In this document: piece after piece, positions 25,418 through 35,207 of the stretch | Layout: each line of letters begins with the position of its first letter | Position numbering within the stretch: position 1 is the first letter of the stretch | NCBI RefSeq assembly: GCF_019175365.1 | Contig: NZ_CP059572.1 | Location: 7,502,001-7,566,000 of the forward strand | Direction: 5' to 3' | DNA: 64,000 bases | From: Actinomadura graeca | Lineage (GTDB): Bacteria > Actinomycetota > Actinomycetes > Streptosporangiales > Streptosporangiaceae | Notes under the pieces: model-generated | What the model was told of the DNA's origin: nothing | Database searches by the model: none | Seen by the model: only the letters and a program-made list of their open reading frames with translations | Program-made: the position numbers and the translations under genes

Positions 25418-26977
25418 TTGGACCCGGACACCATCCGGCGGCGCCGCTGGTACATCCTCGGCGTCCTGACCGTGAGCCTGCTGGTGGTGGTGCTCGACAA
25501 CACCATCCTCAACGTGGCGCTCAAGACCATCGCCGACCCCGACAAGGGCCTCGGCGCGACCCAGAGCCAGCTCGAGTGGTCGATCAACTCCTACACGCTG
25601 GTCTTCGCCGGGCTGCTGTTCACCTTCGGGGTGCTCGGCGACCGGTTCGGCCGCAAGCGCGTCCTGATGGCCGGTATGGCGGTGTTCGCCGTCGCCTCCC
25701 TCGCCTCGGCGTACGCGCAGTCCCCCGAGCAGCTCATCTACGCCCGCGCCCTGATGGGACTCGGCGGCGCCGCGGTGATGCCGCAGACGCTGTCGATCAT
25801 CACCAACGTCTTCGAGCCGCACGAGCGCGGCCGCGCCATCGGCATCTGGGCCGGCGCCGTCGGGCTCGCCGTGGCCATCGGCCCGATCACCGGCGGGCTG
25901 CTGCTCGCCCACTTCTGGTGGGGCTCGGTCTTCCTGATCAACGTGCCGGTCATCGCGGCGGGGGTCGTGCTGATGGCGGTGCTCGTGCCCGAGTCGCGCA
26001 ACCCGCGGCCGGGGCGGCTCGACCCGCTGGGCGTGGTGCTCTCGGTGATCGGCCTCGTCGTGCTGTCCTACGGGATCATCCAGGGCGGCGAGAGGGGCGA
26101 CTGGCTGGCGCCCGCCGTCCTCGGCCCGATCGGCGCCGGGACCGCCGTCCTCGCCCTGTTCGCCTGGCACGAGGCCCGCAGCGACTCGCCCGCCTTCGAC
26201 GTCGGGCTGTTCAAGGACGCGCGGATGTCGGCGGCCGTCGCCTCCATCGCGCTGTGCTTCTTCGCCGCCGCGGGCGTGTTCTTCTTCGCCAACTTCTACA
26301 TGCAGTCGGTGCGCGGCCTGACGCCGCTGGAGTCCGGCGCCATGGTCCTGCCGTTCGCCGCCGCGCAGCTGATCTTCTCGACCCGCAGCGGCGGGATGGT
26401 CCGCCGCTTCGGCGCCAAGGCCGTCTGCACGGCCGGGCTCATGCTGGTGGCCGTCGCGCTCGGCAGCTACCAGTTCGTCGGCACCGACACGCCCCTGTGG
26501 ATCCTCGGCGCCATCTTCTTCGTCCAGGGCGCGGGGATGGCCAACGTGATGCCGCCCGCGACCGAGTCGGTGATGTCGGCGCTGCCCCGCGAGAAGGCGG
26601 GCGCCGGGTCGGCCATCAACAACACCGCCCGGCAGGTGGCGGTCGCGATGGGCGTGGCCGTGCTCGGCTCCGTCATCGCCTCGGTCTACCGCGGCGACCT
26701 GCGCGGCGACCTTGCCGCCCTCCCCGCGGGCGCGCGCGAGGCGGCGGGCGAGTCCATCGCCGGGGCCCACGCCGTCGCGTCCCGCGCCGGCGGCCAGACG
26801 CTGATCGACCACGCGGACGCCGCGTTCGTGCACGCCATGCACACCGCGTCGATCGCCGCCGCCGTCGTCGCGTTCCTCGGCGCGCTGGTCGTGCTCAAGT
26901 GGATGCCCGCCCGCGACGCCGCCCCGGAGGACGAGATCCTTTCCGAGGCGTCCGAGCAGGAGCCGGCCAAGGTGTGA
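25418..26977 (+). CDS. MFS multidrug exporter, DHA2 (14-TMS) family
   Basis: 519 residues from TTG 25418, which has AGAGGGG 4 nt upstream. A proton-coupled drug efflux pump of the EmrB/QacA type. Motifs: the DHA2 motif [14 protein letters not shown] in helix 1, motif [17 protein letters not shown] after helix 2, [17 protein letters not shown], and motif C-like [15 protein letters not shown]. About fourteen hydrophobic segments are countable. A hydrophilic loop near residues 425-470 separates the last two segments. The TetR gene starts 4 bp after the stop, and a palindrome precedes the gene, so expression is probably induced by a drug ligand. Confidence 0.92.
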   Translation: MDPDTIRRRRWYILGVLTVSLLVVVLDNTILNVALKTIADPDKGLGATQSQLEWSINSYTLVFAGLLFTFGVLGDRFGRKRVLMAGMAVFAVASLASAYAQSPEQLIYARALMGLGGAAVMPQTLSIITNVFEPHERGRAIGIWAGAVGLAVAIGPITGGLLLAHFWWGSVFLINVPVIAAGVVLMAVLVPESRNPRPGRLDPLGVVLSVIGLVVLSYGIIQGGERGDWLAPAVLGPIGAGTAVLALFAWHEARSDSPAFDVGLFKDARMSAAVASIALCFFAAAGVFFFANFYMQSVRGLTPLESGAMVLPFAAAQLIFSTRSGGMVRRFGAKAVCTAGLMLVAVALGSYQFVGTDTPLWILGAIFFVQGAGMANVMPPATESVMSALPREKAGAGSAINNTARQVAVAMGVAVLGSVIASVYRGDLRGDLAALPAGAREAAGESIAGAHAVASRAGGQTLIDHADAAFVHAMHTASIAAAVVAFLGALVVLKWMPARDAAPEDEILSEASEQEPAKV

Positions 26978-26981
26978 GAAC

Positions 26982-27587
26982 GTGACAGGGATGACCACGG
27001 AAGCAGCGACCGAGCGGCGGGCGGGACGGCCGCGCAGCGAGCGGGCCGAGAAGGCCATCGTCGAGGCGACGCTGGACCTGCTCGCCGCCGAGTCGGGGGT
27101 CGCGGGCGTGACGATCGAGGCCGTCGCGTCCCGCGCCGGGGTCGGCAAGACCACGATCTACCGGCGCTGGCCCAACAAGGAGGCGCTGATCGTGCACGCG
27201 CTGGCGGCGGTCAAGCGGCCGCTGCCCGAGCCGTCGGGCGGGTCCGTCCGCGCCGACCTGCTGCAGCTGGCCAGCACGCTCGGGGCTGAGCGCAAGCGCA
27301 AGCACGCCAAGTGCTTCTGGAACGTGGCGGGCGGCGCGGAGAAGTACCCCGAGCTGTACGCCCGCTACCGGCACGACATCATCGAGCCGCGCCGCGCGGT
27401 CATCCGCGGGGTGCTGAGCCGGGGCGTGGAGACCGGGGAACTGCGCGCCGACCTCGACCTGGAGGTCGGGGTGACGATGCTGATCGGCCCGCTCACCACC
27501 AGGCCGCCGGGCGAGGGGCTGCCGGACGGGTACGCCGAGGCGGTCGTCGACACCCTGCTGCGGGGGATCGGCGCCCCTCCGGAGTGA
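26982..27587 (+). CDS. TetR-family transcriptional regulator
   Basis: 201 residues. The N-terminal helix-turn-helix is VTIEAVASRAGVGKTTIYRRWPNKEALIVHAL, read here as VTIEAVASRAGVGKTT and IYRRWPNKEALIVH, preceded by GRPRSERAEKAIVEATLDLL. The C-terminal half is a helical ligand-binding domain of the TetR_C_11 kind (RYRHDIIEPRRAVIRGVLSR). GTG 26982 has AAGGTG upstream; ATG 26991 is possible. It lies 4 bp behind the exporter, so it is cotranscribed and probably represses its own operon through the palindrome upstream of it. Confidence 0.93.
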   Translation: MTGMTTEAATERRAGRPRSERAEKAIVEATLDLLAAESGVAGVTIEAVASRAGVGKTTIYRRWPNKEALIVHALAAVKRPLPEPSGGSVRADLLQLASTLGAERKRKHAKCFWNVAGGAEKYPELYARYRHDIIEPRRAVIRGVLSRGVETGELRADLDLEVGVTMLIGPLTTRPPGEGLPDGYAEAVVDTLLRGIGAPPE

Positions 27588-27700
27588 GTCGTTCGCCGGA
27601 TTTCCACGTCGTAAGCGTGATCTTCTCCCCCCAGCCCGGTGTCATGCCCCATACTGTCGCTGGGTAGTGCTAAGACGAACGGCTTTCTGGAGCGCGTCAG

Positions 27701-29815
27701 GTGAGATCCGTCATGGCGCCGCGAGGCGATGCGCCCGCCGCCGATTCCGCGTCCCGGACCCTGGTCATCGGCATTGACGGGGCACGGCGGATCGTGCAGT
27801 GCGGGCCGAACGTGGGCGCCGTCATCGCGCGTACCACCGACGACCTGCTCGGCCGTCCCGCCGCCGACCTGGTCGGGGACGAGGGCAAGGCCGAGCTGGA
27901 GGGCCTGCTGGAGGCGATCGGCGCCGGGCAGGAGCGCACGGCCGTGCTGCCGGTGCTGCGCGGGTCCGACCGGGCGGCGGCCGACGCGGTGGTGACCGCG
28001 CAGCCCATGGTCGGCGGCGCGGACGGCGGCGGCCCCGCCGGTCTGCTGTTCGTCCGGGTGGCGCTGCCGCCGAGCGAGCGCTACCAGGATCCGGCGCTGA
28101 TGCGGCGCGCGCTGATGGACGACCAGGTCACCCGGTTCGGCGCCTCGCTCGACCTCGACCAGTCCGCGCGGGGCCTCGTCGACGTCGTCGTCCCGCACTT
28201 CTGCACGGCGGCCTCGGTGCTCGTGCTGGAGAGCCTCGTCGCCGCCGACGAGGTGCACAGCGAGTCCGGTTCGGCGGTGCTGCGCCGCATCGCCGTGACC
28301 TCCGACGACGGCAACCCGGCGTGGACGTCCACGTTCCCGGTCGGGGAGGTGCTGGTGTTCCCCGAGGGCACCCCGTACCGCCAGGTCATGGACACCGCGC
28401 GGCCCGTCCACCTGCCGAACATCGGCGCGGAGCTGGCGGGCGACATCGGCAGCAAGTGGCGGCGGACCCCGGCGGGCGAGCTGCTCGCGGGCGTGTCGAT
28501 GGTGCTGCTGCCGATGATCGCGCGCGACACCCTGCTCGGCTTCATCGCCTGCACGCGGGTGCCCGGGTTCCGCCGCTTCGACGCCTACGACGTCGAGATC
28601 GGCATGGAGTTCGCCTCCCGCGCCGCGATCGTCATCGACAACGCGCGGCTGTTCAGCCGCGAGCGGGCGACCGCGCTGGCGCTCCAGCGCAGCCTGCTGC
28701 CGAACCGGCTGTCCGCGCCGTCCTCGGTGGAGGTCCGGCACCGTTACCTGCCGGGCAGCAAGCTCGTCGAGGTCGGCGGCGACTGGTACGAGTCGATCGC
28801 GCTGCCCGGCGCCCGCGTCGCGCTGATCGTCGGGGACGTCGCCGGGCACGGCGTGCGCGCCGCCGTCACGATGGGCCGGCTCCGCACCGCCCTGCACACG
28901 CTGGCGAACCTGGAGCTGCCGCCCGCCGACGCGCTGCACGTCATGCACGAGCTGATGATCGAGCTGGGCGAGCAGGAGCCGCACTTCGCGACCTGCGTGT
29001 ACGCGGTGTACGACGCGACGAGCGGCACGATCGAGATCGCCTCGGCCGGGCACCTGCCGCCGCTGCTCGCCGGCCCCGGCGGCGACAACGAGTACCTCCA
29101 GGTCGCGCCCGCGCCGCCGCTCGGCGTCGCCGGGGGCGCGGCCATCGAGAGCCGCGAGTTCACCGTCGAGGACGGCAGCCTCTTCGTCATCTACACCGAC
29201 GGCCTGGTGGAGAACCGGGGCCGCGACATCGACGACGGCCTGGCGCGGCTCCAGAAGATCTTCGGCCCGGGGTCGGTGGACCGTCCCATGGAGGACCTCG
29301 CCAAGGCCACGCTCGACGGCGTGTACGCCGACCAGCACCGCGACGACATCGCCGTGCTGATCGCGCGGCTGCGGCGGCTGCCCGAGGACCGCTACGCCTC
29401 CTGGACGCTGCCCGCCGACCCGGCGGCCGTCCGCCGCGCGCGGGGCCTCGTCCGCTCCCGGCTGGAGGAGTGGGGCCTGGAGGACCTGGACTACACCACC
29501 CAGCTGCTGGCGTCCGAGCTCATCACGAACGCGCTGCGGTACGCGCACGGCCCCATCGAGCTTCGGCTGCTGCTGGAGCGGACGCTCGTCTGCGAGGTAC
29601 TGGACCGTTCTGCGGCGCTGCCCCGGCTGCGGCGGGCCGAGGACGACGACGAGAACGGCCGCGGGCTCCTCGTCGTCAGCCAGCTCGCCCACCGGTGGGG
29701 CGCCCGCCGCACCGCGGCGGGCAAGGTCGTGTGGTGCGAGCAGATCGTCCCGGGCGTGGACCCCGACCCGTCCGAGCAGGTCTCGTCCTGGCCGGGGGAG
29801 AGCCACCACCGCTGA
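27701..29815 (+). CDS. Multidomain SpoIIE phosphatase with PAS, GAF and kinase-like ATPase domains
   Basis: 704 residues, GTG start. Order: a PAS-like domain (about 15-115), a GAF domain (about 125-320), a PP2C/SpoIIE phosphatase (about 340-560) with VGGDWYESIALPG, LIVGDVAGHGVRAAV and LFVIYTDGLVENRG metal motifs, and an anti-sigma-factor-type HATPase (about 575-700) with LASELITNALRYAHG. Such actinomycete proteins combine both arms of a partner switch: phosphatase acting on an anti-sigma antagonist and kinase phosphorylating it. The signal sensed by PAS/GAF is unknown. No antagonist or sigma gene is adjacent. It is preceded by 113 bp of non-coding DNA. Confidence 0.92.
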   Translation: MRSVMAPRGDAPAADSASRTLVIGIDGARRIVQCGPNVGAVIARTTDDLLGRPAADLVGDEGKAELEGLLEAIGAGQERTAVLPVLRGSDRAAADAVVTAQPMVGGADGGGPAGLLFVRVALPPSERYQDPALMRRALMDDQVTRFGASLDLDQSARGLVDVVVPHFCTAASVLVLESLVAADEVHSESGSAVLRRIAVTSDDGNPAWTSTFPVGEVLVFPEGTPYRQVMDTARPVHLPNIGAELAGDIGSKWRRTPAGELLAGVSMVLLPMIARDTLLGFIACTRVPGFRRFDAYDVEIGMEFASRAAIVIDNARLFSRERATALALQRSLLPNRLSAPSSVEVRHRYLPGSKLVEVGGDWYESIALPGARVALIVGDVAGHGVRAAVTMGRLRTALHTLANLELPPADALHVMHELMIELGEQEPHFATCVYAVYDATSGTIEIASAGHLPPLLAGPGGDNEYLQVAPAPPLGVAGGAAIESREFTVEDGSLFVIYTDGLVENRGRDIDDGLARLQKIFGPGSVDRPMEDLAKATLDGVYADQHRDDIAVLIARLRRLPEDRYASWTLPADPAAVRRARGLVRSRLEEWGLEDLDYTTQLLASELITNALRYAHGPIELRLLLERTLVCEVLDRSAALPRLRRAEDDDENGRGLLVVSQLAHRWGARRTAAGKVVWCEQIVPGVDPDPSEQVSSWPGESHHR

Positions 29816-29842
29816 GCGGCCCGGCCCTCCCCGGCGGGACGG

Positions 29843-31645
29843 TCAGCGCGCGGACGGCCCTCGCTCGCGCCAGCGGCTGGTGATGGGCAGCCGGCGGTCG
29901 CGGCCGAAGTTCTTCGGGGTGATCTTCGGGCCGGGCGGGTACTGGCGGCGCTTGTACTCGGCGAGGTCGACCAGGCGGATCACCCGGTCCACCAGCGCGG
30001 GCTCGTGGCCGGCGGCGACCAGGGCGTCGCGGCCCATGTCGCGCTCGACGTAGTCGACGAGCAGCGGGTCGAGCACCGCGTAGTCGGGCAGCGAGTCGCG
30101 GTCCAGCTGGCCGGGGCGCAGCTCGGCGGATGGCTCCTTGAGGATGATCGCCTCGGGGATCGGCTCCTGCGCGAACGGGTGCAGGAACGGCGGCCCGCCG
30201 TCCCCCGCCTGCGTGTCGCGCCAGCGGGCCAGCTCCCACACCATCGTCTTGGTGAGGTCCTTGATGGGGCCGAACCCGCCCGCGGAGTCGCCGTAGAGGG
30301 TGGAGTAGCCGGTGGCGAGCTCGCTCTTGTTGCCGCCGGTCAGCACGAGGTGGCCGTGCTCGTTGGACAGCGCCATCCACACGTTGGCGCGGATGCGGGC
30401 CTGGAGGTTCTCCTCCGCCAGGCCGTGCAGGTCGAGCTCGGCCTCGAACGCCTCGACCATGCCGCCGATGGGCACGATCCGCGAGCTGATCCCCTGCCGC
30501 TTCACGAGGTCCTCGGCGTCGGTGACCGACCCCTCGGAGGAGTACCGGCTCGGGAGCAGGACGGCGTGCACGTTCTGCGGGCCGATCGCGTCGGAGGCGA
30601 TGGTCGCGACGAGCGCGGAGTCGATGCCGCCGGACAGGCCGAGGATGACCGAACGGAAGCCGTTCTTGCGGACGTAGTCGCGGGTGCCGAGGACGAGCGC
30701 CGCGTACACCTCGGCGTGGTCGTCCAGGGGAGGGGCGACGGTTTGCGGCTCGACGGCGTAGGCGGGCAGGGGCCGCGCGGACAGCTCGTGCCGGTCGACG
30801 GTGATGGTGGTGCCGTCCCGCGCGTCCACCGGCGTGCGCCCCGGCCGGACGGACGGGTCGGCGGAGGGCAGCGCCAAATCGGCGACGAGCAGGTGCTCGG
30901 TGAACTGCGGGCCGCGGGCGAGGAGCGTCCCGTCGGCGGCGACGATGACGGAGTCGCCGTCGAAGACCAGCTCGTCCTGGCCGCCGACCATGTTGACGTA
31001 GGCGAGCGCGCATCCCGCCTCCCGGGCGCGCTCGGCGCACAGGTCGAGGCGGGCGTCGTCCTTGTTGCGCTCGTAGGGGGAGGCGTTGATGGCGAGGAGC
31101 AGCCCGGCGCCCGCCGCGCCCGTGACGCCGACGGGCCCGCCGTCCTGCCACAGGTCCTCGCAGATGACCGTGGCGACGTCCACGCCGTGCACCCGCACGA
31201 CGGGCAGCCGGTCGCCGCGCACGAAGATCCGGTACTCGTCGAAGACGCCGTAGTTCGGCAGGTGGTGCTTGGCGGACCGGACGAGCACCTCGCCGCCGTG
31301 CAGCCACGCGGCGCCGTCCAGCGGCGACCCGGCGGGCTGGCCGGGGCGGACGAGCCCGACCGTCCGGCGGTCGAGGTAGCCGGTGACGACCGGCAGGTCG
31401 CCGAGGCCCTCGCCGGCGAGGCGGCGCGCGACGCGCTCCAGCGCCCGCTGGGACGCCTCGACGAACGACGCGCGGAGCGCGAGGTCCTCGACCGGGTACC
31501 CGGTCAGCATCATCTCGGGGAAGGCGACCAGGTGGGCGCCCGCCTCCGCGGCGCGCCGGGTCCATTCCACGATCAGGTCGGCGTTGCCGTCGAGGTCGCC
31601 GACGGTCGGGTTCACCTGCGCGAGCGCGATCCTGAGCTGTGCCAC
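29843..31645 (-). CDS. nadE: Glutamine-dependent NAD+ synthetase
   Basis: 600-residue two-domain cytoplasmic enzyme making NAD+ from deamido-NAD with glutamine as nitrogen donor. The N-terminal nitrilase-type glutaminase has Glu in FPEMMLTGYP, Lys in AKHHLPNYGVFDEYR and Cys in TVICEDLWQDG. The C-terminal synthetase carries the PP-loop LGLSGGIDSALVATI and the NKSELATGYSTLYGD and KITPKNFGRDRR motifs. The GTG at 31645 begins AQLRIALAQVNPTVGDLDGN, the family's usual N-terminus. Upstream codons give no homologous residues. It ends 27 bp from the convergent SpoIIE gene. Confidence 0.96.
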   Translation of the reverse strand: MAQLRIALAQVNPTVGDLDGNADLIVEWTRRAAEAGAHLVAFPEMMLTGYPVEDLALRASFVEASQRALERVARRLAGEGLGDLPVVTGYLDRRTVGLVRPGQPAGSPLDGAAWLHGGEVLVRSAKHHLPNYGVFDEYRIFVRGDRLPVVRVHGVDVATVICEDLWQDGGPVGVTGAAGAGLLLAINASPYERNKDDARLDLCAERAREAGCALAYVNMVGGQDELVFDGDSVIVAADGTLLARGPQFTEHLLVADLALPSADPSVRPGRTPVDARDGTTITVDRHELSARPLPAYAVEPQTVAPPLDDHAEVYAALVLGTRDYVRKNGFRSVILGLSGGIDSALVATIASDAIGPQNVHAVLLPSRYSSEGSVTDAEDLVKRQGISSRIVPIGGMVEAFEAELDLHGLAEENLQARIRANVWMALSNEHGHLVLTGGNKSELATGYSTLYGDSAGGFGPIKDLTKTMVWELARWRDTQAGDGGPPFLHPFAQEPIPEAIILKEPSAELRPGQLDRDSLPDYAVLDPLLVDYVERDMGRDALVAAGHEPALVDRVIRLVDLAEYKRRQYPPGPKITPKNFGRDRRLPITSRWRERGPSAR

Positions 31646-31677
31646 GCACCCCAGCCTAGGTCCTCGCCCCAGTCTCG

Positions 31678-32934
31678 TCACTTTGACGAGAAGAGGGTGG
31701 CGAGGGTGAGGGCGCGGCGGCGGCGGATGGCCGGGGCGAGCGCGAGCTGCCCCGCGGCGGAGACCAGGGCGAGCGCCATGCAGGTCAGCCACAGCGCGGG
31801 CGGGCCGCCGGCCTCCAGCAGCCGGGTGCCGCCGAGTGGCGCCAGCAGGAACCCCGCCGACCACGCCAGCCCGTACATGCCGCTGTAGCGTCCGCGCAGG
31901 TCGGCGGGCGCCAGGTCGGCGACGACCGCCTGCAGGACGGCCGCCGCGATGATCTCCCCGGCCGTCCACACCAGGATCGCGCCGACGAACGCGGGCAGCG
32001 ACGACGCCGGCGCGGTCAGCCCGTTCCCGACGCCGGCCAGCGCGAACCCGGCCACCAGCACCAGGCTGTGGTCGCGGCGGCTCAGCCATGCGCCGGCCAG
32101 CGGCTGCACGACGACGACCAGCACGCCGTTGGCGGCGATGGCGATCCCGTACGCCTGCGGGCCGAGGCCCTCCTCCTTCATCGCCAGTGGCAGGGTCGTC
32201 ATGCACTGCGTCAGCACGAACGCGAAGACGCCCGTGATCAGCACGAACGCGACCATGACCCGGTCGCGCAGGACCCGCCCGAACCCGCCGCGGGCGCCGC
32301 CCGCGGTCCGCCGCCGTGTCTCCGGGACGGCGCGCCACACCAGCACCCCGAACGTCGCGCAGGTCAGCGCGTCGATCCAGAACAGCCACAGGAAGCCCTG
32401 CCGCGCGAGCGTCCCGCCGAGCACCATCGCGAACGCCCAGCCGAGGTTGACCGCCCAGAACAGCAGGCCGAACGCCCGCGGCCGGTCCGCCGGGGAGATC
32501 AGGTCGGCCACCATCGCCTGCGACGCGGGACGGTACATGTCCAGCAGCACGCCGAGCACCAGCGCCGCCGCGACGAGGGCGGGCAGCGTCCGCGCGTGGC
32601 CGAGGGCGAGCATCGCCGCGCCGCTGCCGACGGTCGCGGACGTCAGCGTGGCGCGCCGCCCGATCCGGTCGGCGAGCGCGCCGCCCGCGAGCTGTCCCGC
32701 GAACGTGCCCGCGCCGAGGACGGCCATCACCACGCCCGCCTCACCGAGCGACAGGCCGCGCGTCGTCGTCAGGTACAGCCCGAGGAACGGCCCGACCATC
32801 GTCCCGAGCCGGTTGAGCAGCGTGCCCGTCCACAGGACCCAGAAGGGCCGGGGGAGGCCGCCGACGCGTTCCCGGAGGAAGGCCGCGACCCTGCCCGGAC
32901 GGGGGCCGACAGGAGTGTCTTCCAGGCTGGTCAC
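31678..32934 (-). CDS. MFS transporter
   Basis: 418 residues with about twelve membrane segments. Motif A is GGALADRIGRRATLTSA between helices 2 and 3. FWVLWTGTLLNRLGTMVGPF in helix 1 and AVNLGWAFAMVLGGTLA resemble the MdtH/YceL-type drug efflux group. GTG 32934 is used. It lies 32 bp upstream of nadE on the same strand, and is divergent from a DUF5937/ArsR regulator whose operator-like palindrome lies 40 bp from this start, so the regulator could also control the transporter. Substrate unknown. Confidence 0.88.
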   Translation of the reverse strand: MTSLEDTPVGPRPGRVAAFLRERVGGLPRPFWVLWTGTLLNRLGTMVGPFLGLYLTTTRGLSLGEAGVVMAVLGAGTFAGQLAGGALADRIGRRATLTSATVGSGAAMLALGHARTLPALVAAALVLGVLLDMYRPASQAMVADLISPADRPRAFGLLFWAVNLGWAFAMVLGGTLARQGFLWLFWIDALTCATFGVLVWRAVPETRRRTAGGARGGFGRVLRDRVMVAFVLITGVFAFVLTQCMTTLPLAMKEEGLGPQAYGIAIAANGVLVVVVQPLAGAWLSRRDHSLVLVAGFALAGVGNGLTAPASSLPAFVGAILVWTAGEIIAAAVLQAVVADLAPADLRGRYSGMYGLAWSAGFLLAPLGGTRLLEAGGPPALWLTCMALALVSAAGQLALAPAIRRRRALTLATLFSSK

Positions 32935-32973
32935 TCACCCGATGGTCGGGGGGTCCCGCGTCGCGCGACACTG

Positions 32974-32991
32974 ATTTAGGCTGGACTAAAT
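32974..32991. promoter_or_regulatory. ArsR-type palindrome over the start codon of the DUF5937 gene
   Basis: ATTTAG-GCTGGA-CTAAAT is a perfect 6-6-6 inverted repeat that ends inside the ATG of the downstream gene. It is unusually AT-rich for this DNA. Such sites are typical of autoregulating ArsR proteins. Binding would block both genes of the divergent pair. Confidence 0.65.
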
Positions 32992-34036
32992 GATCGAGCT
33001 GGTGTTCGCGCCGGACGACGTCGCCCGCGTCCGGTTCGCGTTCTCCCCGCTGTGGGAGATGGTGCGCAGCCTGCGCGTCCTCGCCGACCCGTCCGGGCAC
33101 GCGCTGCACCTGCCGTGGGCCCGCACCGTCCGCCCCCGGCTGCGCGGGCTCGACCTCGGACCGCTCCATGAGCTCGTCCCGTCCTGGGGGTACATCCCCG
33201 ACTTCCTCACCCCGCCGCCCGTCACCCCGCTGCCCGACCTCGGCGCCGAGCTGGACGCCGTCCGCGCGACGCCGCCCGAGGTGGTCGCCGCCGAGCTGCG
33301 CTGGACCGAGCGCGGCGACAGCGCCGTACCCGGGCGGCTGGCGATGGCCGACGACCCCGCGCGGACCCTGGAGACCGTCGCCGACCTCCTCGAACGGTAC
33401 TGGGCGGCCGCGCTGGAGCCGTTCTGGCCGCGCGTCCGCGATCTGCTGGAGGGCGACGTCCTGCGCCGGGCCCACGCCCTCGCCGCGCGCGGCGCCGAGG
33501 GCGTGTTCGCCGGGCTGCACGACGCGGTCGGGTGGCGCGCCGGGACGCTGTCCATCGACCGGCGCTGGGAGTTCCGCGGCGGGCTCGCGGGGCGGGGGCT
33601 GCTGCTCGTCCCGAGCGTGTTCGTGTGGCCGAGCGTGTCGGTGATGCTGCCGCCCTACCAGGCGATGCTCAGCTATCCGCCGACCGGCGTGGCGACGCTG
33701 TGGGAGTCCGGCGGGCCGCCCGGTCCGGGCGGGGGCCGCGCGCCGGGCGCGCTGGCCGCGCTCATCGGGCGCCGCCGCGCCGAGCTGCTCACCGTGCTCG
33801 CCACCCCGGCGTCCACGACGGAGCTGGCCGAGCGGATGGGCGTCACCGCGGGGGCCGTCAGCCAGCACCTTGGTGTGCTGCGCGCCTGCGGCCTGGTCAC
33901 CGGGCACCGGCTGGGGCGCCGCGTCCTCTACGTCCGCACCCCGGAGGGCGACTCCCTCGCCGTGTCCGCCGCGGCCTCGGCCCGGGCGCGCACGCGTCAC
34001 GGAGAGGTCGCCCTGAGACGGGCCCCGGGGTGTTAG
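32990..34036 (+). CDS. DUF5937 family ArsR-type regulator
   Basis: 348 residues. The first 240 are the DUF5937 domain seen in actinomycete regulators (IELVFAPDDVARVRFAFSPL at the start, PEVVAAELRW near 98). Residues about 255-330 are an ArsR winged-helix: LLTVLATPASTTELAERMGV, GAVSQHLGVLRACGLVTGHR and LGRRVLYVRT. No Shine-Dalgarno is visible; the ATG sits at the end of a palindrome and the mRNA could be leaderless. It overlaps the convergent terpene synthase gene by 4 bp and is divergent from an MFS transporter. Confidence 0.88.
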   Translation: MIELVFAPDDVARVRFAFSPLWEMVRSLRVLADPSGHALHLPWARTVRPRLRGLDLGPLHELVPSWGYIPDFLTPPPVTPLPDLGAELDAVRATPPEVVAAELRWTERGDSAVPGRLAMADDPARTLETVADLLERYWAAALEPFWPRVRDLLEGDVLRRAHALAARGAEGVFAGLHDAVGWRAGTLSIDRRWEFRGGLAGRGLLLVPSVFVWPSVSVMLPPYQAMLSYPPTGVATLWESGGPPGPGGGRAPGALAALIGRRRAELLTVLATPASTTELAERMGVTAGAVSQHLGVLRACGLVTGHRLGRRVLYVRTPEGDSLAVSAAASARARTRHGEVALRRAPGC

Positions 34037-35052
34037 CGCAGGGAGGCCAGTGCGTCCAGGCGGATCGAGGACGGGGTGCCCTGGGACTCGTAGCGGCCGG
34101 ACTCGGCGAGCCAGTCCAGGTGGGCGCGGGGCGTGTCCAGCAGGACCTTCACGACCTGCGCGGCGGCGGCGCGCTGCGCGACGGTCAGCTGGAGCCGGTC
34201 GAGCATGTCGGGCAGCCTGCGGGCCGCCTTCCACGCCGCCTCCAGCCGGTCTTCGATGTGCTCCACGACCATGTCGCCGGCCCGCGCGATGTCCACCCCG
34301 TGGGCGGCGGCGAGGACGGCCGGCAGGTTGTGGACGTCGCCGCGCCCGGACTCCAGGTCGTGCGAGGCCAGGTCGTTCGCCCAGGCCACGACGTCGGCGA
34401 CGCTGTCGGCGAGGGTCTTCCAGTCGGGGGTGCGCAGCAACCTGGGCGACAGCTCGACGCCGAGCACCGGCTCGATCAGGTCGAACAGGAACGGGCCGCA
34501 GGCCCGGCGGCGCAGCGGCGCGTACTCGGCGGGCTCCGGGGTGTGCCCGATGCGGCGGTTCACGGCCTCCTCGGCGCAGCCGTCGCGGTGCGCCTCCAGG
34601 TGCAGCATGAACCGGCGGCGCCAGTCGCGGCTCATGGCGCGGGACGTGGCCGGCCACAGCTCCACCAGCGCCGCCTCCAGCGGGCGGGCGCCGGGACGGG
34701 CGTGACCGCGCCGCATCGCGCGCAGCAGGTCGTCGTACAGCCCGTGGACGGCGCTGCCGCTGTCGGCGAGCGGCGGGTGGTCCAGCGTGTCGCTCAGCGC
34801 GAGCGCCCACGTCAGCCAGCGGGCGAACAGGTCCACGGCGCCGAGCTCGGCGTCGGGGAAGACCCGCGCGGCGAGCCGCTCGCACCTGGCCCGGCCGAGC
34901 GGGGAGGTGTCGGGGTCGCCGAGCACCAGTCCCCGGCCGCGCGCCCAGGACTCCACCTGCGCGCACAGCTGCCACGACTCCGGATGCATGACCGACGGGG
35001 CGGCCAGCGGGGCCGCCCGGTCGGTCGTCGAGAGAAGAAGTGAGATGTCCAC
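34033..35052 (-). CDS. Class I terpene synthase
   Basis: 339 residues from GTG 35052. The NSE metal triad is complete, Asn226/Ser230/Glu234 in NDLASHDLESGR. The aspartate-rich motif near residue 88 reads ALSDTLDH, so one Asp of the usual DDxxD/E pair is replaced. FLFDLIEPVLGVELSP and a terminal ESGRY resemble bacterial sesquiterpene or related cyclases. A product cannot be assigned. Upstream starts (35064, 35175) are possible; none has a clear ribosome site. No prenyltransferase or P450 is adjacent, so it looks like a lone terpene gene. It overlaps the DUF5937 gene by 4 bp at its 3' end. Confidence 0.82.
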   Translation of the reverse strand: MDISLLLSTTDRAAPLAAPSVMHPESWQLCAQVESWARGRGLVLGDPDTSPLGRARCERLAARVFPDAELGAVDLFARWLTWALALSDTLDHPPLADSGSAVHGLYDDLLRAMRRGHARPGARPLEAALVELWPATSRAMSRDWRRRFMLHLEAHRDGCAEEAVNRRIGHTPEPAEYAPLRRRACGPFLFDLIEPVLGVELSPRLLRTPDWKTLADSVADVVAWANDLASHDLESGRGDVHNLPAVLAAAHGVDIARAGDMVVEHIEDRLEAAWKAARRLPDMLDRLQLTVAQRAAAAQVVKVLLDTPRAHLDWLAESGRYESQGTPSSIRLDALASLR

Positions 35053-35207
35053 GACCCGGCCCACGCTAGTGACCGGGCCCGGCCGGGCCCATGATCGCCA
35101 CGTCAATTCTTGGGGAAAAGGGTATGTGGGGACGGTCACGGGCGAGTCTGCCGGTCCCCCCGGCGGCCGTGACATAGTGCTTGATCACGATCGACTCAGG
35201 AGGAGAC

